A DNA stretch of 64,000 nt from WHSW01 sp963722175 (GTDB lineage Bacteria > Actinomycetota > Thermoleophilia > Solirubrobacterales > 70-9). This document shows positions 17,325 through 26,400 of this stretch, one piece after another. The position numbers and the translations under genes are program-made. Under the pieces are notes generated by a model. The model saw only the letters and a program-made list of their open reading frames with translations, did no database searches and was not told the DNA's origin. The stretch is from the NCBI GenBank assembly GCA_963722175.1, contig CAVRKA010000003.1:310001-374000 (forward strand), read 5' to 3'. Each line of letters starts with the position of its first letter. Within the stretch, counting starts at the first letter, position 1.

Positions 17325-18564
17325 CGGTTGCCGCGGCGGCCAGGCCGGCGGCCTCGGCCAGCGCCTCGGCGCGGTCGGTCCGCTCCCAGGTGAAGTCGTG
17401 GTCGTCGCGGCCGAAATGGCCGTAGGCCGCGGTCTTCTGGTAGATCGGCCGGTGTAGGCGCAGCTCCTCCCGGAACGAGCCGGGGCGCAGGTCGAAGTGC
17501 TCGTCGACCAGGCGCAGGATCTCGGCCCGGGGCAGCTTCTCGGTGCCGAAGGTCTCGACCATCACCGAGATCGGATGGGCGACGCCGATCGCGTACGCGA
17601 CCTGGATCTCGCAGCGCTCGGCCAGACCGGCGGCGACCACGTTCTTGGCCACCCAGCGCGCCGCGTAGGCGGCCGAGCGGTCGACCTTCGACGGATCCTT
17701 GCCGGAGAAGGCGCCGCCGCCGTGGCGGGCCATGCCGCCGTAGGTGTCGACGATGATCTTGCGCCCGGTGAGGCCCGCGTCGCCGACCGGGCCACCGATC
17801 ACGAAGCGGCCGGTCGGATTGACGAGGAAGTTCTTCTTCGTGTTCAGCTCGCGCTCGTCATAGAGCTCGGCCGGCAGGATCGGGTGCAGGACGTGCTCCC
17901 AGAGGTCGGGGCGGATCAGCGCGTCGCAGTCGATCCCGTCGGCGTGCTGGGTCGAGATCAGCACCTTCTCGATCTGGATCGGGACGCCGTTCTCGTAGCG
18001 AACCGTGACCTGGGTCTTCCCATCCGGGCGCAGGTAGTTGATCACGTCGCCCTTACGGACCTCGGCGAGGCGCTGGGCGAGCTTGTGGGCGAGCGCGATC
18101 GGCATCGGCATCAGCTCCGGCGTCTCGCGGGTCGCGTAGCCGAACATCATCCCCTGGTCACCGGCTCCGGCGACATCGAGGTCGTCGTCGTCGGCGGGGT
18201 CGGTGCGCTTCTCGAGCGCGTTGTCGACGCCCTGGGCGATGTCGGGCGACTGCTTGTCGATCGCGTTGATGACCGCGCAGGAATCGGCCGAGAAGCCGAG
18301 GTCGGCGTCGGTGTAGCCGATCTTCCGGATCGTCTCGCGGGCGATCTCCTGGATGTCGACGTAGGTGTCGGTCGAGATCTCGCCGGAGACGACCACGAGC
18401 CCCGTGTTGACCAGGGTCTCGCAGGCGACGCGACCGTAGGGGTCATCGGTGAGCACGGCGTCGAGGACGCCGTCGGAGATCTGGTCGGCGACCTTGTCGG
18501 GGTGGCCCTCGGTGACCGACTCGGAGGTGAACAGGTACTCGTTTTCGCCAAGGTTCTCAGTCAT
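17320..18564 (-). CDS. metK: S-adenosylmethionine synthase
   Basis: This 414-aa enzyme makes SAM from methionine and ATP. SESVTEGHPDKVADQISDGVLDA opens the protein; GAGDQGMMFGYA binds ATP phosphates and GGGAFSGKDPSKVDRSAAYAAR is the second family signature. The C-terminus HFGRDDHDFTWERTD is typical, followed by an Ala-rich tail. It follows the DUF3352-like gene by 30 bp, leaving no room for a SAM riboswitch. Confidence 0.97.
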   Translation of the reverse strand: MTENLGENEYLFTSESVTEGHPDKVADQISDGVLDAVLTDDPYGRVACETLVNTGLVVVSGEISTDTYVDIQEIARETIRKIGYTDADLGFSADSCAVINAIDKQSPDIAQGVDNALEKRTDPADDDDLDVAGAGDQGMMFGYATRETPELMPMPIALAHKLAQRLAEVRKGDVINYLRPDGKTQVTVRYENGVPIQIEKVLISTQHADGIDCDALIRPDLWEHVLHPILPAELYDERELNTKKNFLVNPTGRFVIGGPVGDAGLTGRKIIVDTYGGMARHGGGAFSGKDPSKVDRSAAYAARWVAKNVVAAGLAERCEIQVAYAIGVAHPISVMVETFGTEKLPRAEILRLVDEHFDLRPGSFREELRLHRPIYQKTAAYGHFGRDDHDFTWERTDRAEALAEAAGLAAAATA

Positions 18565-18594
18565 ATGCGGCCAGAGGTTAGACGGAACCGGCGA

Positions 18595-20478
18595 TCAATC
18601 ACCCGGTTCCGGCACCGGGGGCGGAGTCGCGGTCGCGGCCTCCTGATCGCCGACCAGCAGCCGTAGGTCGCTCGCCAGCACGTCGTCCTCGGTGCTGACC
18701 GCGAACCCGAGGGCGTCGAGGCGTCGGATGTCGCCGGCGAAGGTCGCGTAGAGCGGATCCTCCGCGAGCCCGGCCTGCTCGCCGATCGCCACCAGGCCGC
18801 CGAGGTCGAGATACGCGATCACCGAGACCTCGTCCGGGAAGTCGTCGGTGGCCCGTTCGTAGAGCTGGCGCTCGTCGAGGCCACCGCCGCCGTCGATCAG
18901 GTCGGCGACCCCCGCCGGGTCGGTGGCGATCGCGACCAGCCCGTCGAAGACCGCGTAGGTGAGCTCGACCGTCGGCGAGACGCGGAGGCTGTTCGTATCG
19001 ACGCCCGAGACGTCCTCCTGGCCGAAGACCGGCGCTTGCAGCTCGTCACCGCCGCCCGCGGCCTCCGCGAGCGGTCCCTGGAGCGCGGCGAGTGCCTTGC
19101 GCGCCTCGTCCTCGTCGACGCCGTCGGCGACGAACTGCAGGAAGGGCAAGGCCCCGAGCCCGACGGCCGTGCCGGCGCCTGTGGCCGCCGGCTCGAGCGT
19201 GAACGCGGCCTGGTCGCCGAGCGACTCGAGCAGGTCGCCCTCGATGTCGACGTCGCCGCTCTGCCGGAGGCTGTCGACGAGGTCCTCGAACCCGGCGGCG
19301 ATCCCGGGCGCCTGGGCGCTCGCCTGCGTGAGCAGCTCGCCGACGGTCTCCTTGGGCGGCCCGATCCCGAGGTAGGCGAGCGTCTGCGCCTGCAGCTCCT
19401 CGGTCAGGTCGGGCTCGAACGAAGGGAAGGCAGCGAAGAAGCTCGGCGAGCTCTGCTCGCGCTCGGGATCGAGGGCGCTGCGAACGGCGAGCTCGAGCCC
19501 GTCGCTTGAGGCGCTCAGCGAGGCCGCGACGCCACGGGTAGAGCCGGGGGCGACCAACGGCGTGAGCGTGCCAAGCGTGCCGGAGTCGCCGGCGATCAGC
19601 TCGGTGACACCGTCCGCCGAAACCCAGGCCTCGGTGACGCGGTGGTCGGGGAGCTCGTCACGAACCTCGGTCGCGGTCGGATCGTCGGCCAGCGAGTCCG
19701 CCCCGTCGGCTCCGGTCGCGGTCGCGATCACCGCCTCCACGCCGTCCTCCGTGCCGATCACCAGGAAGCCGTTGACCTGGGCGCTGGCCACGTCCTTGCG
19801 ATCGGTGCTCACCTCGATGCCCTCGTACTCGGTCGTCAGCACCTGCCCGACGGCGAGCGACGCCGCGTACTCCGCAGCCGCCTGCTGGTCCTCGACCTCG
19901 AGCAGGTCGACCCGCTCTCCGATCACGGCCGGACCGGCGAGCACCGCGATCGCCGCCTCGCCGCCGAACCAGGGGCGCACGTCGTCGTCGAAGTCGGGCC
20001 CGGCGCCGCCCGGGCCGGGGATCAACGCCAGGCTGCGGGCCGCGACCTCGCCGCCGACCGTCGGCAGCTTGGCGACCAAGTCGGCCGCCGCCTCGTACTG
20101 ATCGGTGTCCGGGTCGAGGTTGGCATGCAGGTAGGCGAGCGCGTCGGCCGGAACGAGCGCCTCGGCGTCATCGGGGGGCGGGCAGCTGTCGCCGCCGGGG
20201 AACTGGCACGGCAGGTTGGGGACGGCGAACGCGAAGCAGGCGAGCAGCGCGACCGCGACCGCGACCGCGGCGAGCAGGCGGCGGCGCGCGAACACGGAGA
20301 GCGAGCCCCAGAAGCCGGCGAAGGCGCGCCCGATCGAGACCGGGATCCGGATCAGCAGCCGGCCGGCGCGGAGGAGGCCACGGCCGATGACGAAGAGGAC
20401 ATCGCCGATCGCGTAGCGGAGGCTGCGCAGACGGCTCGCGATTGCTGCGGGGATCCCTCCCACGGACGGCTTGCGCAC
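18595..20478 (-). CDS. DUF3352-like membrane-anchored extracytoplasmic protein
   Basis: This 627-aa protein has a basic cytoplasmic N-terminus of about 70 residues, one membrane segment (LLAAVAVAVALLACFAFAVP), then a large acidic extracytoplasmic region with ADALAYLHANLDPDTDQYEAA, WFGGEAAIAVLAG and repeated FLVIGTEDGVEAV-type beta segments, a pattern known for DUF3352 proteins of unknown function. I prefer GTG 20478 to the upstream TTG because TATAAC (20486-20491) lies 7 nt before it, giving a leaderless mRNA, and because the upstream part overlaps the repeat region near der. Confidence 0.75.
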   Translation of the reverse strand: MRKPSVGGIPAAIASRLRSLRYAIGDVLFVIGRGLLRAGRLLIRIPVSIGRAFAGFWGSLSVFARRRLLAAVAVAVALLACFAFAVPNLPCQFPGGDSCPPPDDAEALVPADALAYLHANLDPDTDQYEAAADLVAKLPTVGGEVAARSLALIPGPGGAGPDFDDDVRPWFGGEAAIAVLAGPAVIGERVDLLEVEDQQAAAEYAASLAVGQVLTTEYEGIEVSTDRKDVASAQVNGFLVIGTEDGVEAVIATATGADGADSLADDPTATEVRDELPDHRVTEAWVSADGVTELIAGDSGTLGTLTPLVAPGSTRGVAASLSASSDGLELAVRSALDPEREQSSPSFFAAFPSFEPDLTEELQAQTLAYLGIGPPKETVGELLTQASAQAPGIAAGFEDLVDSLRQSGDVDIEGDLLESLGDQAAFTLEPAATGAGTAVGLGALPFLQFVADGVDEDEARKALAALQGPLAEAAGGGDELQAPVFGQEDVSGVDTNSLRVSPTVELTYAVFDGLVAIATDPAGVADLIDGGGGLDERQLYERATDDFPDEVSVIAYLDLGGLVAIGEQAGLAEDPLYATFAGDIRRLDALGFAVSTEDDVLASDLRLLVGDQEAATATPPPVPEPGD

Positions 20479-20485
20479 GAGCCGG

Positions 20486-20491
20486 GTTATA
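20486..20491 (-). promoter_or_regulatory. Candidate -10 element for the DUF3352-like gene
   Basis: TATAAC (minus strand) lies 7 nt upstream of GTG 20478, the spacing expected for a leaderless transcript. No convincing -35 was identified. Confidence 0.4.
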
Positions 20492-20544
20492 CCGTCGCGC
20501 GCTCGCCGCGTTGCGAACGAGCCTGCTTCGGGCAAGAACAATCA

Positions 20545-20582
20545 CGCATCAGCTGCTCCGCTTCGCGTCCGCTGCTGATGCG
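20545..20582 (-). repeat. GCGAAGC-family palindromic repeat, type 2 (locus E), at the der 3' end
   Basis: Arm CGCATCAGC (20545-20553), 19-nt core TGCTCCGCTTCGCGTCCGC, a T, arm GCTGATGCG (20574-20582): a perfect 9-bp stem with arms unlike any other copy. The last residues of Der (AASAADAKRSS) and its TGA stop are encoded by it. Confidence 0.9.
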
Positions 20583-21928
20583 GCTTGTTGACGCCTGCTG
20601 CCTTTCTTCGGCACGAAGTCGATGATCAGAGGCACGCCTTCCAGCCTGTAGCGCTCGCGCATCCGGTTCTCGAGGTGGTAGGCCCAGTCGCGGGTGATCA
20701 GGCGGCGGTCGTTGATCTGGATCGCGATCCGGGGCGGGCGCGTCCCGACCTGCGCGGCGTAGTAGAGGCGCAGCCGCTTGCCGCGCTTCTGCGGTGGCGG
20801 GTGGGCGGCGACGGCCTCGTTGACGAACCGGTTCAGCGCCGGGGTGGGAACCCGCTCGGCGCGGCGGTCGGCGAGCGCGATCGCCACCTCGAGCAGCTTC
20901 GGGATCCCCCGGCCGGTCAGCGCCGCGCACGCGATCACCGGCGGCCGCTGGCGGATCCGCTTCGCGATCCTGGCCTTCATGTCGTCGAGGTCGAAACCGT
21001 CCTCGTCCTGCGCCGACAGGTCCCACTTGTTCAGGGCGATGACGGTTGCGCAGCCGGCTTTCATGGCGAGGTCGGCGACCCTCAGGTCCTCGGCGGTGAC
21101 GCCCTCCGACGAGTCGCTGACGACGATCGCGACGTCGGCGCGCTCAGCGGCGCGCTCGGAGCGCAGCTGCGCGTAGTAGTCGACCGTGCCGGCGACCTTG
21201 GACCGGCGGCGGATTCCCGCCGTGTCGATCAGGACGACCGGGCGGCCCTCGACCTCGAGCCGGGTGTCGATCGCGTCCCGCGTCGTCCCCGCCAGCTCCG
21301 AAACGATCACGCGCTCGGAGCCGAGGAAGGCGTTGACGAGCGACGACTTGCCCACGTTCGGCCGCCCGATCACCGCGAGAGCGACCGGCTCCTCGCCCTC
21401 CGGCGGCAGCTCGACCGCCGCCTCGCGGGCGAGGTCCGCAAGGCGGTCGAGCAGGTCGCCGGCGCCGCGCCCGTGCGTGGCCGAGACGGGGATCGGTCTT
21501 CCGAGGCCGAGCGCGTGCAGCTCGGCCGCGAGCGGCTCCTCCCGCTCGGAGTCGACCTTGTTGGCGACCACGACCACCGGGAGGTCGGCCCGGCGCAGGA
21601 TCTCGGCAACCTCGGCGTCCCCCTGGCGCAGGCCGGCCCGGGCGTCGAGCACGATCGCAACCGCGTCGGCGTCGGCGATTGCCTCGCGCGCCTGCGCCTG
21701 AACGGCACGCGAGAGCGAGTCGGAGGCGTCGAGGTCGACGCCGCCCGTGTCGATCAGCTCGAATCGGACCCCGTTCCACTCGGTTTCCAGCGCCTTGCGG
21801 TCGCGGGTCACCCCCGCCTCCTTGTGCTCGACCGCCTCGCGCCCACCGACCAGGCGGTTGACCAGCGTCGACTTGCCGACGTTCGGAAAGCCGACGACGG
21901 CGATCCGCGGCAGCCGTGCCGGGGACAT
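20549..21928 (-). CDS. der: Ribosome biogenesis GTPase Der (EngA)
   Basis: This 459-aa protein has the diagnostic tandem G domains: GFPNVGKSTLVNRL with DTGG and NKVD in the first, GRPNVGKSSLVNAF with DTAG and NKWD in the second, followed by the KH-like domain (RLRLYYAAQVGTRPPRIAIQIN). It acts in 50S subunit assembly. ATG 21928 overlaps the cmk stop (TGATG). The normal end is IIDFVPKKG; the remaining residues SRRQQAASAADAKRSS are largely supplied by repeat E. Confidence 0.96.
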   Translation of the reverse strand: MSPARLPRIAVVGFPNVGKSTLVNRLVGGREAVEHKEAGVTRDRKALETEWNGVRFELIDTGGVDLDASDSLSRAVQAQAREAIADADAVAIVLDARAGLRQGDAEVAEILRRADLPVVVVANKVDSEREEPLAAELHALGLGRPIPVSATHGRGAGDLLDRLADLAREAAVELPPEGEEPVALAVIGRPNVGKSSLVNAFLGSERVIVSELAGTTRDAIDTRLEVEGRPVVLIDTAGIRRRSKVAGTVDYYAQLRSERAAERADVAIVVSDSSEGVTAEDLRVADLAMKAGCATVIALNKWDLSAQDEDGFDLDDMKARIAKRIRQRPPVIACAALTGRGIPKLLEVAIALADRRAERVPTPALNRFVNEAVAAHPPPQKRGKRLRLYYAAQVGTRPPRIAIQINDRRLITRDWAYHLENRMRERYRLEGVPLIIDFVPKKGSRRQQAASAADAKRSS

Positions 21929-22566
21929 CACCCGAGCCCGCGCTCGCGGGCGATCGCGACCACGCGGGAGACCACCTCGTCGATCCCGACACCGGTCGTG
22001 TCGAGCTCGACCGCGTCGTCGGCCGCCCGCAGGGCGCCGTGCTCGCGCGCCCGGTCGCGCTGGTCGCGCTCGGACTGCGCCGCGAGCACCTCGGCGAACG
22101 GCTCGCCGGTCTCGGCGGCCCGCCGTCGGGCGCGCTCGGCGTCGCTGGCGTTGAGGAAGATCTTCAGCGGCGAGTCGGGGCTGACCACGGTGCCGATGTC
22201 GCGCCCCTCGGCGACGTAACGGCCGCCGGCGATCAGCTCGCGCTGGCGTTGGACCAGTGCGGCGCGGACCCCGGGATGGACCGAGACACGCGAGGCCGCC
22301 TGGGTGACCTCCGGCTCGCGGATCGCGGCGCTGACGTCCTCGCCGGCCACCAGGACCGCGGCCCCGTCGAACCCGATCTCGAGCCCGCGGGCGAGCCTGG
22401 ACACGGCGCCGGCGTCGTCGACGTCGATTCCGGCCCTGTGGGCCGCGAGCGCGACGCTGCGGTACATCGCCCCGGAATCGAGGTAGGTGAAGCCGAGCGC
22501 CGCGGCGACGCCGCGGGCGACGGTTGACTTGCCGGCCCCGGCGGGGCCGTCGATCGCGATCACCAT
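21928..22566 (-). CDS. cmk: Cytidylate kinase
   Basis: This 212-aa P-loop kinase phosphorylates CMP and dCMP. MVIAIDGPAGAGKSTVARGVA carries Walker A; LGFTYLDSGAMYRSVA, VAEGRDIGTVVSPD and LKIFLNASDAERARRRAAE are the family CMP-binding and lid motifs. It is coupled to der, a conserved pair. The ATG is only 23 bp from the divergent cupin gene; TATATT on its strand ends 7 nt before the ATG, consistent with a leaderless transcript. Confidence 0.96.
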   Translation of the reverse strand: MVIAIDGPAGAGKSTVARGVAAALGFTYLDSGAMYRSVALAAHRAGIDVDDAGAVSRLARGLEIGFDGAAVLVAGEDVSAAIREPEVTQAASRVSVHPGVRAALVQRQRELIAGGRYVAEGRDIGTVVSPDSPLKIFLNASDAERARRRAAETGEPFAEVLAAQSERDQRDRAREHGALRAADDAVELDTTGVGIDEVVSRVVAIARERGLG

Positions 22567-22573
22567 GGCGGTG

Positions 22574-22581
22574 AATATATG
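22574..22581. promoter_or_regulatory. Candidate shared symmetric -10 for cmk and the cupin gene
   Basis: The AATATATG stretch reads TATATT toward cmk (7 nt to its ATG) and TATATG toward the cupin gene (8 nt to its ATG). The whole intergenic gap is 23 bp, so both transcripts would be leaderless and driven from one overlapping -10. Confidence 0.45.
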
Positions 22582-22589
22582 GTTGGACC

Positions 22590-22925
22590 ATGCAGACTTG
22601 GGACATCGCCTCGATGGCGGTCGAGCCCCACCAGCCGGTCGTGCTCGCCTCGGACGGTGAGGGCCGGGCGATCGCGATCAACCTGCCGGCGGGGGAAGCG
22701 CTGAACGAGCACCAGGTTCATGAGCGTGCCTGGCTCGTGGTCACGGCGGGCGCGGTCGAGATCGACGACGCAAGCGGCACCACGGTGAGCGGCGGGCCCG
22801 GGCTGCTCGCCCTCTTCGACCCGAACGAGCGGCACAAGGTCCGGGCGATCGAGGACGCGCGAATCCTGCTCGTGCTCGCGCCCTGGCCGGGCGTCGGGCA
22901 CCCGAGCGAGCGGTCCGGCGGTTGA
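22590..22925 (+). CDS. Small cupin-domain protein
   Basis: This 111-aa protein is a single beta-barrel: LPAGEALNEHQVHERAWLVVTAGAVEI contains the cupin motif 1 histidines and Glu, and GGPGLLALFDPNERHKVRAIEDARILLVLAPW covers motif 2 with its His. It probably binds a metal. Single-domain cupins serve as small enzymes or ligand sensors and the substrate cannot be inferred. Its stop overlaps the TTG of the following lipoprotein gene. Confidence 0.82.
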   Translation: MQTWDIASMAVEPHQPVVLASDGEGRAIAINLPAGEALNEHQVHERAWLVVTAGAVEIDDASGTTVSGGPGLLALFDPNERHKVRAIEDARILLVLAPWPGVGHPSERSGG

Positions 22926-23407
22926 GCAGGTCCCGCCGGGCATCGCCGCGACTGGTGCTCGTGCCGGTGCTCGCCGCGTTCGCCGGCGGCCTGGTCGGCT
23001 GCGGCGACGACGAGAGCTCCGACTCAACCGCGGCGTCCGAGTCCGACGTCGGCTGCGTCGAGGCGTTCGCCGACGAGGCGCCGTCCGAGTTCGCGAGCCT
23101 CGCCAACCTCAGCCACGACCCGAAGTCCGAGGTGCTCGCCGGCAAGTACGCCGGCGCCGAGTTCACGGCCGAGATCTACGACGAGTCGACCACCGGCGAC
23201 GGCAGCGAGACCACGGTCGTCCCCGGTGCCTGCGTGATCACGGAGGTCGGCACCTCGGTCGACGCCGTCCTCTACCTGTTCGTGGTCGGCTCCGACGGCA
23301 ACTGGCACCGGCTGCTCGAAAGCGACCCGAGCGTGCCGCTCGTACCCGACCCGGAGGCGTCGATGGAGGACGTCGAGGCGGTCGGGATCGAGCAGCTCGG
23401 GGGCTGA
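22922..23407 (+). CDS. Predicted lipoprotein of unknown function
   Basis: This 161-aa protein begins with Arg-rich residues, a hydrophobic stretch and the lipobox LVGC (Cys27), followed by the acidic, serine-rich linker typical of lipoproteins. The mature part has two cysteines (GCVEAF, GACVI) that may pair. No family was recognised. The start is TTG 22922, overlapping the cupin stop (TTGA). Confidence 0.7.
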   Translation: MSRSRRASPRLVLVPVLAAFAGGLVGCGDDESSDSTAASESDVGCVEAFADEAPSEFASLANLSHDPKSEVLAGKYAGAEFTAEIYDESTTGDGSETTVVPGACVITEVGTSVDAVLYLFVVGSDGNWHRLLESDPSVPLVPDPEASMEDVEAVGIEQLGG

Positions 23408-23423
23408 GCGCTACCCGGCGCCG

Positions 23424-26400
23424 TCAGGGGACCGGCGTCGACCGTTCGCAGTTGACCTTCGATTCGCCCGGGTTGATGCTGCCGGCGTCGCAGTAGTCGC
23501 CCACCCCCGGGGTGTGCGGGCCGCCGTTGAGGGCATCCAGCCCCGCCCCGCCCTGAAGATTGTCGTCGCCGCTCTCTCCGAACAGCTGATCGTTCTGGTC
23601 CCCGCCAGAGAGGTCGTCGTTACCGCCGAGCCCGTGAATCTCGTCGTCCGCCTCGTTTCCCGAGAGCAGGTTGGCTCCGGTGGTGCCCGTGATCCCGTCG
23701 GGGTGCGCCGAGCCGTGGACGTTCTCGACCTCGATGAACGTATCGCCGGCGGCGAATCCACCGGCGGCCGGCCCGCCCGTGCTGAGGTTCACCGTGACCC
23801 CGGCCGGGCTCGCCAGGTACCAGGCGATGTCCCTGCCGGGCCCACCGTTCAGGACATCGCCTCCGGCGGCCCCGTTGAGCCTGTCGTTTCCTTCCAGGCC
23901 ACAGAGGTAGTCGACGCCGGGCGTTCCGTTGAGAATGTCATCGCCCGCAGAGCCGACGACGGTGCAGACGTCGGGGTCGTTGATCGTGATCGCCCCGCTG
24001 CCGTCGGCGATCGTCGCCCCCTCGGCGGTCGAGAGGTTGACCGTGAGACTCTCCTGCGACTCCTTGTAGAGGTCGCCGACGATCGGCACGTGGATCGCCT
24101 TCGAGGTTTCGGTCGGACCGAAGGCGAGCTCGCCGCTGCTGGCGTGGTAGTCGCCGCCGGCGACGGCGCTTCCGTTCTGCGTCGCGAAGTTGACCCAGAC
24201 GCCGTGGTTCGGCACGCGCGACAGCGAAACCGTGAGCGATGCGATCGAGGTGCCGGCGTCCCCTTCGCCGACGGTGACGTCCCCGATCGTCAGCGACGGC
24301 GGGTTCGAGTCGACGATGAACGTCCGCGACGCCGGGGTCGGGTCCGGATTCCCGGCGCGGTCGGTCGCCCGCACCGTAAACGTGTGGCTGCCGTCGGCGA
24401 GAGGGCCGAACGAGTCGCCGGAGTTGCAGTTCACCGCCGCCCCGCCATCCACCCTGCACTTGAACGTGCTCTGCGTCTCGTTGGAGGAGAACTGGAAGCT
24501 CGGCGAGGCGACGATCGCGACGCCGCCGTCACGCGGCCCGCCGGTGATCTGCGTGTCGGGAGGCACCGTGTCGACCGTGAACGTGCGGCCGGCCGGGGTC
24601 GGATCGAGGTTGCCCGCCCGGTCGACACCACGCACGCGGAAGGTGTGCTGGCCATCCGCGAGCGGGCCGAGTGTCGTCGGCGAGGTGCAGGCGGTGAACG
24701 GCGCTCCGTCGAGCGAGCACTGCCGCGTCGATCCGGTCTCGGTCACCGTCGACTGGAAGGTCGGCGTGGTGTCGGTGATCGCCGAGCCCTGCGCGGGACC
24801 CGAGGTGATCGCGGTCTGTGGCGGCGTGACGTCGACCACGAACGCGCGCGCCGCGGGCGAGGCGTCGATGTTGGTCGCGCGGTCGATCGCCCGCACCCGG
24901 AAGGTGTGCGAGCCCTCGTCCAGCGTGTCGGTGGTGAACTGCGTCGAGCAGGGTGAGAAGGGGGACCCGTCTACCGAGCAGGCGAACGTCCCGGGCTCGT
25001 CGGAGCTGAAGCCGAAGGTCGGCGTCTCGTCGTTGATGAAGCTGCCGGTCGCGGGTCCGGAGTCGATCGTCGTCTCCGGCGGATCGGTGTCGACCGTGAA
25101 CGCCCTTGAGGCGGGGGTCTGGTCGCCGTTGCCGTAGCGGTCGATGCCGCGGACCGCGAAGGTGTGCAGCCCGTCGGCGAGGGGACCGATCGTCATCGGC
25201 GACGTGCAGAGGAGGAACGGGCCGCCGTCGACCGAGCACCTCAGCGTCCCGAGCGGCCGGTCGGCCGTGAACGCGAACGTCGGCGTGGTGTCGTTGGTGA
25301 ACCCGCCGTCGGCCGGCCCGGCGGTGATCACGGTCTCGGGCCGGTGCGCCTGGAGGACGACCTTGTCGGCGCGGTAATCGAGCGCGTATTCCTCCTCGAT
25401 GGTCTCGGTCGAGAAGGTGCCGGTCCGGGTTCCGGTGACGATGTCGTAGGCGTTGGTCAGCACCGCCGGGCGGACGGCGGACGTATCGGCCACGACGGTG
25501 CCGGCGAGATTGGTCGTCGCAGCGCTGAGCTGACCGTAGGTCGTCCCGGCGACCGGTGGGGACGTCCCGAGGACCTCGGTCCGGTAGGTGCCCGTCGCGG
25601 ACTGGCTGTACGCGCCGGTGGCGGTGAACCTGGCCGAAGGGTCGAGGTCGAGCAGGCCGTTGTTGGCGATCGCCCCGGTCCGGGCGAAGTCGCGGCCGTG
25701 GCGCAGCGCGAGCCGCCCGGCGGGATCGATCGTCGCGAGGTTGCGCAGCGCGTCCTGGCTTCCGTCCCAGATCCGCGATCCGACGCCGTCGAGCGTGATG
25801 TCTGCCGCGTCCGTCGTGATGTTGGCGTTGTTGATCTGCAGAGTCGAGCCGTTCCGAACGACATACGCGCCGTCGGTCAGGACATTGCCGCTGTAGTTGG
25901 TCAGCTGCCCGAGCGTGAGCGTGCCGGCGCCGACATCGACCGTGCCGTCGTTTTCGACCGGAACGTTGACGTTCGTCGTCCCGCCGCCGGCGCTCTTGGT
26001 CAGCGTGCCGCCGGCGAGCACGTGGATCAGCTGGCCGGCGCCGCTGTTGGGAAGGAGGGCCGCCGACCGGGCGTCGAGCACGCCGCCGGAGCCGATCTCG
26101 ATCTCGGCCAGGTCGTTGAAGAAGGTCTGGGCGCTGCCGGTCCAGGTCGCGGTGCCGTCGATGCGCAGCTTGGCGTTGGCGCCGAGGAAGCGCTGGAAGC
26201 CGTCGCCGCTGGCCCGCAGGGCGCCCCCGGCGGCGATCGTCGTCGTGCCGGGGCCGTCGATCGTGCCGGTGGTCCAGGCGAGGGTGCCGTTGATCGTCCA
26301 AGCGCCGCCGGCGTTTGCATCTAGGGTGCCGCCCGCAAGGGCCAGCGTCGCCGCCGCGGCGACGGACGCGGAGGTTGTGGCGTTGACGGCTCCATTGGTG

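Noticed and set aside
18565..18594. SAM riboswitch before metK
   Set aside because: Only 30 bp separate metK from the upstream gene.
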